DNA of 64,000 bases from an uncultured Bacteroidales bacterium. Lineage in GTDB: Bacteria > Bacteroidota > Bacteroidia > Bacteroidales > UBA932. How positions within the stretch are numbered: position 1 is the stretch's first letter; every line of letters starts with the position of its first letter. The notes below the pieces were generated by a model. That model was not told the DNA's origin, made no database searches, and saw nothing but the letters and a program-made list of their open reading frames with translations. The position numbers and the translations under genes were made by a program. This document shows positions 60,302-64,000 of this stretch, one piece after another. The stretch spans positions 1 to 64,000 of the forward strand of contig UQYV01000005.1 in NCBI GenBank assembly GCA_900545245.1, given 5' to 3'.

Positions 60302-62233
60302 ATGGCACATAAATATATCCTTTTTCTGATGAGTCTTTCCGCGCTGGGTTTCGGATGCGGAGTGTGTTTCGCGGGGAACGGCAGAATGTCGAAGAATGCC
60401 GGGAATATGGAAGTGAAATCCGTGAAGGTCGGCGGATATGTCGGCGTGAGGATTGACGACTGTTTCCGTCATCGAGTGATGGAGCAGGATGTCGATGAGA
60501 TTGTCGAGCCGTTCCGTCACAGGGTCGAAAGCTGGAAATGGAACAGCGAATTCTGGGGAAAATGGACGCTCGGTGCAATAGGCGCATATCGCTATACGGG
60601 AGATTCCGCACTTTACGACAAAATCGCGAAATCGGTCGATGACATCATCGCGACGCAGACTCCTGACGGCTACATCGGGAACTATGCCCCGGAATTTCAG
60701 ACGAAAAAATGGGATATATGGGGACGGAAATACACGATGCTCGGACTCCTGAGCTGGTATGAACTCACGGGCGACCGCAGGGCACTTGAGGCGGCTGCAG
60801 GTGTTGCAGACCACCTTCTTTCACAGATTGGGCCGGGCAAGGCCGACATTGTTTTGACTGGAGACTACCGCGGAATGCCGAGCTCGACGGTGCTTGAGCC
60901 AATCATGAGTCTCTACAACAAGACCGGCGAACGGCGCTATCTTGACTTCGCGTCATACATCGTCGCGCAGTGGGAAACTCCGGAAGGCCCGCAGCTCATC
61001 AGCAGGGCCGACGTCCCGGTTGCCATGCGTTTCCCGCATCCGGACAGCTGGTTCTCATACGAGAACGGTCAGAAGGCCTACGAGATGATGTCCTGTTACG
61101 AGGGGCTGCTTGAGTATTATAAGGTTACGGAAAACAAGGCCGACTATGACGCCGTCCTGAAGACGTATTCGCACATCCTCGCGGAGGAAATCAATGTCGC
61201 CGGTTCGGGGAGTGCGGTCGAGTGCTGGTACGGCGGCAGGGCTCTCCAGACAGTCCCGACCTATCACACGATGGAGACCTGCGTGAGCTTCACGTGGATG
61301 CAGTTCTGCAGCCGGCTTCTCGCGCTGACGGGAGACTCGCGCTATGCCGACAACATCGAGCGCACTTTCTACAACGCCATTCTCGGCGCGCTGAAGGACG
61401 ACGGCTGCCAGATTGCCAAATACACCCCGCTTGAGGGCTGGCGCGTCGAGGGCGAGAGGCAGTGCGGACTGAACATCAACTGCTGCAACGCCAACGGCCC
61501 GCGTGCATTTGCCATGATTCCCGCCCTTGCCTACCGCGCCGACGGAGACTGCCTCACGGTCAATTTCTACGGTGAATCCGAGGCTGATGTCCGTCTTGGC
61601 AAGCGCAGCTCGCTTAGGGTTGTTCAGACCGGCGGCTATCCCGTGTCTGGCGACGTTGCCGTTGAACTGTCTCCGTCAAAGCCCGCAGACTTCACGGTCG
61701 CCCTGCGCATTCCTGAATGGAGCCGCAACGCGAAGGCACGGATAATCAGCGGCACCGATACGCTCGCTGTCAGTCTCGGCTCGCTCGCCGCTGGAGAGTA
61801 TGCAAGGATTTCCCGCAGATGGAAGGCCGGTGACAGGGTGGAGCTTTCCCTTGACATGACGGCCCGCGTCGTGGAGCGGAACGGCTGCCAGGCCATTGTC
61901 CGCGGCCCGCTCGTGCTTGCGAGGGATTCCCGTTTCAATGACGGTTTCGTGGATGAGGGTGTCGTGATTCAGACCGCCTCCGACGGCTCTGTTGAACTTA
62001 CCCCGGTCGTAGGCGACGGCTTCGCGTGGATGGCGTTCACCGCTCCGATGGTTGTCGGCACCGACCTCGAAAACAACGGGAAGCCGCGTCAGGTTCACCT
62101 CTGCGACTTCGCCTCCGCCGGCAACACCTGGGACAAGTCCGTGCGCTACCGCGTCTGGCTTCCTAAGACCCTCAATGTCATGCGCGGCGAGTACCGGGCA
62201 TACAACGACGGACCCGCAGACTCGGCTCTCTAA
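60302..62233 (+). CDS. GH127 beta-L-arabinofuranosidase-like enzyme
   Basis: 643 aa with a signal peptide (YILFLMSLSALGFGCGVCFAG). Formerly DUF1680. The metal-thiolate active site of GH127 is intact: E325 and C327 in METCVSF, and C394-C395 in NINCCNANGPR, equivalent to E338, C340, C417 and C418 of the bifidobacterial enzyme HypBA1 as I recall it. This predicts release of beta-L-arabinofuranose, for example from hydroxyproline-rich glycoproteins or pectin side chains. Other GH127 specificities exist. The ATG is chosen over a TTG five codons upstream. Convergent with the DUF4294 gene. Confidence 0.93.
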   Translation: MAHKYILFLMSLSALGFGCGVCFAGNGRMSKNAGNMEVKSVKVGGYVGVRIDDCFRHRVMEQDVDEIVEPFRHRVESWKWNSEFWGKWTLGAIGAYRYTGDSALYDKIAKSVDDIIATQTPDGYIGNYAPEFQTKKWDIWGRKYTMLGLLSWYELTGDRRALEAAAGVADHLLSQIGPGKADIVLTGDYRGMPSSTVLEPIMSLYNKTGERRYLDFASYIVAQWETPEGPQLISRADVPVAMRFPHPDSWFSYENGQKAYEMMSCYEGLLEYYKVTENKADYDAVLKTYSHILAEEINVAGSGSAVECWYGGRALQTVPTYHTMETCVSFTWMQFCSRLLALTGDSRYADNIERTFYNAILGALKDDGCQIAKYTPLEGWRVEGERQCGLNINCCNANGPRAFAMIPALAYRADGDCLTVNFYGESEADVRLGKRSSLRVVQTGGYPVSGDVAVELSPSKPADFTVALRIPEWSRNAKARIISGTDTLAVSLGSLAAGEYARISRRWKAGDRVELSLDMTARVVERNGCQAIVRGPLVLARDSRFNDGFVDEGVVIQTASDGSVELTPVVGDGFAWMAFTAPMVVGTDLENNGKPRQVHLCDFASAGNTWDKSVRYRVWLPKTLNVMRGEYRAYNDGPADSAL

Positions 62234-62289
62234 CCATTGCCCGTGCCATAGTCATCGCGCGGGCGACCGGGGCTGCTGTCCTTCGCCTC

Positions 62290-62988
62290 CTACTCCTCCG
62301 CCGGCTTCCAGTTCCTGTACTTCTCCGGAATCTCGACTACCGGCGGGTCTTTCCAGAACAGCGACCAGTAGAGCATCGGAAAGTCGCCGTCCTTCCACAA
62401 CTGGACAAGTTCCTCCACCTGCGCGTCCTCGCCCTTCGGGTCGTAGGGCTTTTTCATGTCCTCATCGAACATCTTTGCCACACCCTGCCAGAATCCTGCG
62501 GTGATTCCGCCCTTGTAGCCGCGTATCAGCTCGTATGACGTTTGCCCGCTCTCGCGGTCTATCAGCTTCATGATCAACATCCCTTGGCTTACGGTGAGAT
62601 TTCTCATCTGCTTTTCGAACACGCCGAACAGCTCCTTCTGGAGATGGTTGATGTAGCGCTCCTTCTTCAGCCCCGTAAGATGGTCGGCCGCAATCACGCT
62701 GTCTGTCTCCTGAACCATCCTCTTCGCCACGAGCGCATAGGGGTAAGCCTTGCTGAAATTGTGTACGAGCCGGTAGTATTTCCTCCATTCTTTACCCTTC
62801 TGCTTGGGCATCTTCTGGAACACGCGGGCCGGCCTGATGCTGTCGTAATAGACGGTGTCCCCGTTTTCTACGGAATATTCCAGCCATCCTCCCGGCTTCG
62901 TTGGCCTGCTTTGCGCATTCGACCTCACGGCATCCGCACCCCATAATGCGAGGATGACGAGAACCGATATGAGCCGGAGGCGTTTCAT
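62290..62988 (-). CDS. DUF4294 family protein
   Basis: 232 aa with a signal peptide (about 1-25). The core (about 65-205) matches DUF4294, a Bacteroidota family: WRKYYRLVHNFSKAYPYAL, INHLQKELFGVFEKQMRNLT and QGMLIMKLIDRESGQTSYELI. Function unknown; exported, helical and charged. It stands alone between the second polysaccharide locus and rplP, divergent from the ribosomal genes. Confidence 0.88.
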   Translation of the reverse strand: MKRLRLISVLVILALWGADAVRSNAQSRPTKPGGWLEYSVENGDTVYYDSIRPARVFQKMPKQKGKEWRKYYRLVHNFSKAYPYALVAKRMVQETDSVIAADHLTGLKKERYINHLQKELFGVFEKQMRNLTVSQGMLIMKLIDRESGQTSYELIRGYKGGITAGFWQGVAKMFDEDMKKPYDPKGEDAQVEELVQLWKDGDFPMLYWSLFWKDPPVVEIPEKYRNWKPAEE

Positions 62989-63042
62989 GAGGTATATATA
63001 ATATGTATTCTATTTTATATTGCGGAGTTCCCGCACAGCCTG

Positions 63043-63050
63043 CAAAAATA
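63043..63050 (-). promoter_or_regulatory. Possible -7 box of the DUF4294 gene
   Basis: Reverse strand TATTTTTG, 55 nt upstream of the start. A short TGCGG/CCGCA hairpin lies just downstream at the expected mRNA 5' end. Confidence 0.5.
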
Positions 63051-63250
63051 ATCATTTCCTTCGTCATGTCGTCAACCGGATTGCAAAATGTGTGGCGAAA
63101 TGTCTCGTGCCATCTGTTTGGTGGCATCGTTTTCCGTGTGGTCGAAAACGGATGAATATATTTTTTATCAATCTGTGTAATACTCTGAAAATGGAAAAGT
63201 TAATATGCAAAAAATGCGGTCAAAAAAGTTTGAATTTTTTGCAGAAAAAG

Positions 63251-63280
63251 TTGTCGTTTCGATATTTTTTCGTATCTTTG
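63251..63280 (+). promoter_or_regulatory. Promoter of the rplP-rpmC ribosomal operon
   Basis: TTG, 19-nt spacer, TATCTTTG: same spacing as the rplC promoter. It gives an approximately 90-nt AT-rich leader before rplP. Its presence shows that the second half of the S10 operon is transcribed on its own. Confidence 0.8.
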
Positions 63281-63375
63281 CAGTCCCAAAATTGAGGGGT
63301 AGTATGCCCAACTGTCTATCTTTCAATAATTTAAGGGAAAGGTTGAATAATTTATAATTCAAAAGTAATAAGACA

Positions 63376-63795
63376 ATGTTACAACCAAAGAAAACAAAAT
63401 TTAGAAGGCAGCAAAAGGGCCGCATGAAGGGTCTTGCCCAGAGGGGCAACCAGCTTGCGTTCGGTTCTTTTGGCATCAAGACCTTGGAAAATTGTTGGCT
63501 TACAGGTCGTCAGATTGAGGCTGCCCGTCAGGCGGTGTCCCGTTACATGAAGCGTGAGGGTAAAATCTGGATCAGAATCTTCCCTGACAAGCCTTATACA
63601 AGGAAACCTGCCGAAGTCCGAATGGGTAAAGGTAAGGGTAATCCGGAGGGATTCGTATGCCCTGTGACCCCGGGCCGTATTCTTATTGAGGCTGAGGGTG
63701 TTCCGATGGAAATCGCCAAGGAGGCACTCCGTCTCGGCGCTCAGAAACTTCCTGTCACAACAAAGTTTGTGGTTCGCAGGGACTATGTCGAATAA
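63376..63795 (+). CDS. rplP: 50S ribosomal protein uL16
   Basis: 139 aa uL16: MLQPKKTKFRRQQKGRMKG, the conserved Arg/Gly-rich loop VRMGKGKGNPEGFVCPVTPG and the end KLPVTTKFVVRRDYV. It completes the A-site region late in 50S assembly. It is normally preceded directly by rpsC, which here lies about 29 kb upstream; the immediate neighbour is a divergent DUF4294 gene. Confidence 0.99.
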   Translation: MLQPKKTKFRRQQKGRMKGLAQRGNQLAFGSFGIKTLENCWLTGRQIEAARQAVSRYMKREGKIWIRIFPDKPYTRKPAEVRMGKGKGNPEGFVCPVTPGRILIEAEGVPMEIAKEALRLGAQKLPVTTKFVVRRDYVE

Positions 63796-63816
63796 TTTAA
63801 TGGAGAGCAGAAAGTT

Positions 63817-64000
63817 ATGAAAATTACAGAAGTACGTGAAATGTCGGTTGCAGATCTTCGTGACCGCATCGCAGTTGAGAAAGCGAACCTTTCTACAATG
63901 AAAATGAATCACGCCATCTCTCCGTTAGAGGATACGTCAAAAATCAAGAAGGCACGGAAGGACATCGCGCGCATGATGTTCGTCCTTGCAGAAAAAGAGA
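63817..64000 (+). CDS. rpmC: 50S ribosomal protein uL29 (partial, runs off the window)
   Basis: 61 codons visible, starting MKITEVREMSVADLRDRIAVE and containing ISPLEDTSKIKKARKDIARM, the uL29 signature. uL29 is about 60-70 aa, so nearly all of it is present. It lies 21 nt after rplP, the usual order, so the rest of the operon (rpsQ, rplN and so on) presumably continues beyond the window. Confidence 0.96.
   Translation, partial: MKITEVREMSVADLRDRIAVEKANLSTMKMNHAISPLEDTSKIKKARKDIARMMFVLAEKE

Larger units (their letters stand above)
62989..63375. other. Divergent intergenic region before rplP
   Basis: Holds the DUF4294 promoter, the rplP promoter and the rplP leader. Between them is AT-rich sequence with no convincing gene. 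Confidence 0.6.

Noticed and set aside
63191..63295. Short frame with CKKCG, like a zinc-ribbon
   Set aside because: Only one Cys pair, no second pair, and the frame overlaps the rplP promoter.

Overview
The window comes from a member of the phylum Bacteroidota, most likely a gut-type Bacteroidales. This rests on SusC/SusD pairs, SusE/F-like and DUF4270 lipoproteins, DUF3098 and DUF4294 proteins, fimbrillin-like lipoproteins, and many promoters of the Bacteroidota type (a -7 box TAnnTTTG with a TTG/TTTG box about 19-21 nt upstream). GC content is moderate to high in the polysaccharide genes and visibly lower around 16.2-17.3 kb. No rRNA, tRNA or CRISPR array was seen.

Layout. (1) 0.1-8.2 kb: three secreted glycoside-degrading proteins, namely an unusual FAD oxidoreductase/alpha-galactosidase-like fusion, a GH2 and a GH3 enzyme, convergent with an aminopeptidase C gene (8.2-9.7 kb). 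(2) 9.8-13.4 kb: a long structured leader with a run of nine G residues, a 48-residue peptide gene and a large fimbrillin-like surface lipoprotein. (3) 13.6-17.5 kb: an accessory patch with a toxin-antitoxin-like operon (XRE-DUF3791 / DUF3990 / DUF3791) between perfect 39-bp direct repeats, an Rpn-family nuclease gene, a low-GC lipoprotein gene and a duplicated fragment of the rpn 3' end. (4) 17.5-29.9 kb: a minus-strand Sus-like locus: susR-like regulator, susC, susD, susE/F-like, a clan GH-D glycosidase, a SusB-like GH97 and a membrane AraC regulator. No GH13 amylase is present. (5) 30.1-34.0 kb: rplC-rplD-rplW-rplB-rpsS-rplV-rpsC with its own promoter and terminator. (6) 34.2-44.5 kb: housekeeping genes: uvrC, pnuC, acpP, an envelope lipoprotein/GlgA-like operon, and ftsX-DUF3098-uppP-lpxH. 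(7) 44.5-62.2 kb: a second polysaccharide utilisation locus (IPT/TIG-propeller lipoprotein, SusC, SusD, DUF1735-type protein, retaining-type GH97, SusE/F-like lipoprotein, SGNH-GH37 fusion broken by a frameshift, GH78-like, GH127). (8) 62.3-64.0 kb: a DUF4294 gene, then rplP and rpmC, where the ribosomal operon resumes from a separate promoter.

The two most notable observations are these. First, the normally contiguous S10 ribosomal-protein operon is cut between rpsC and rplP by about 29 kb, with a clean terminator on one side and a full promoter on the other; rpsJ is also absent upstream of rplC. Second, two unrelated surface-protein operons (9.8 kb and 44.5 kb) share one leader design: promoter, short ORF containing a G9 tract, then a terminator-like hairpin at or just after the end of one reading frame. 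This suggests, as inference only, phase-variable leader peptides that set transcription attenuation. As assembled, the first leader ORF is open through its tract and the second is closed but would open with one G fewer.

How the genes work together: in each polysaccharide locus, surface lipoproteins (SusD, SusE/F-like, IPT/TIG) capture glycan, SusC imports oligosaccharides using TonB energy, and exported glycosidases trim them. SusR-like and AraC proteins are the likely sensors for the alpha-glucan-type locus. No regulator gene is visible for the second locus, so leader control or a distant regulator is likely.
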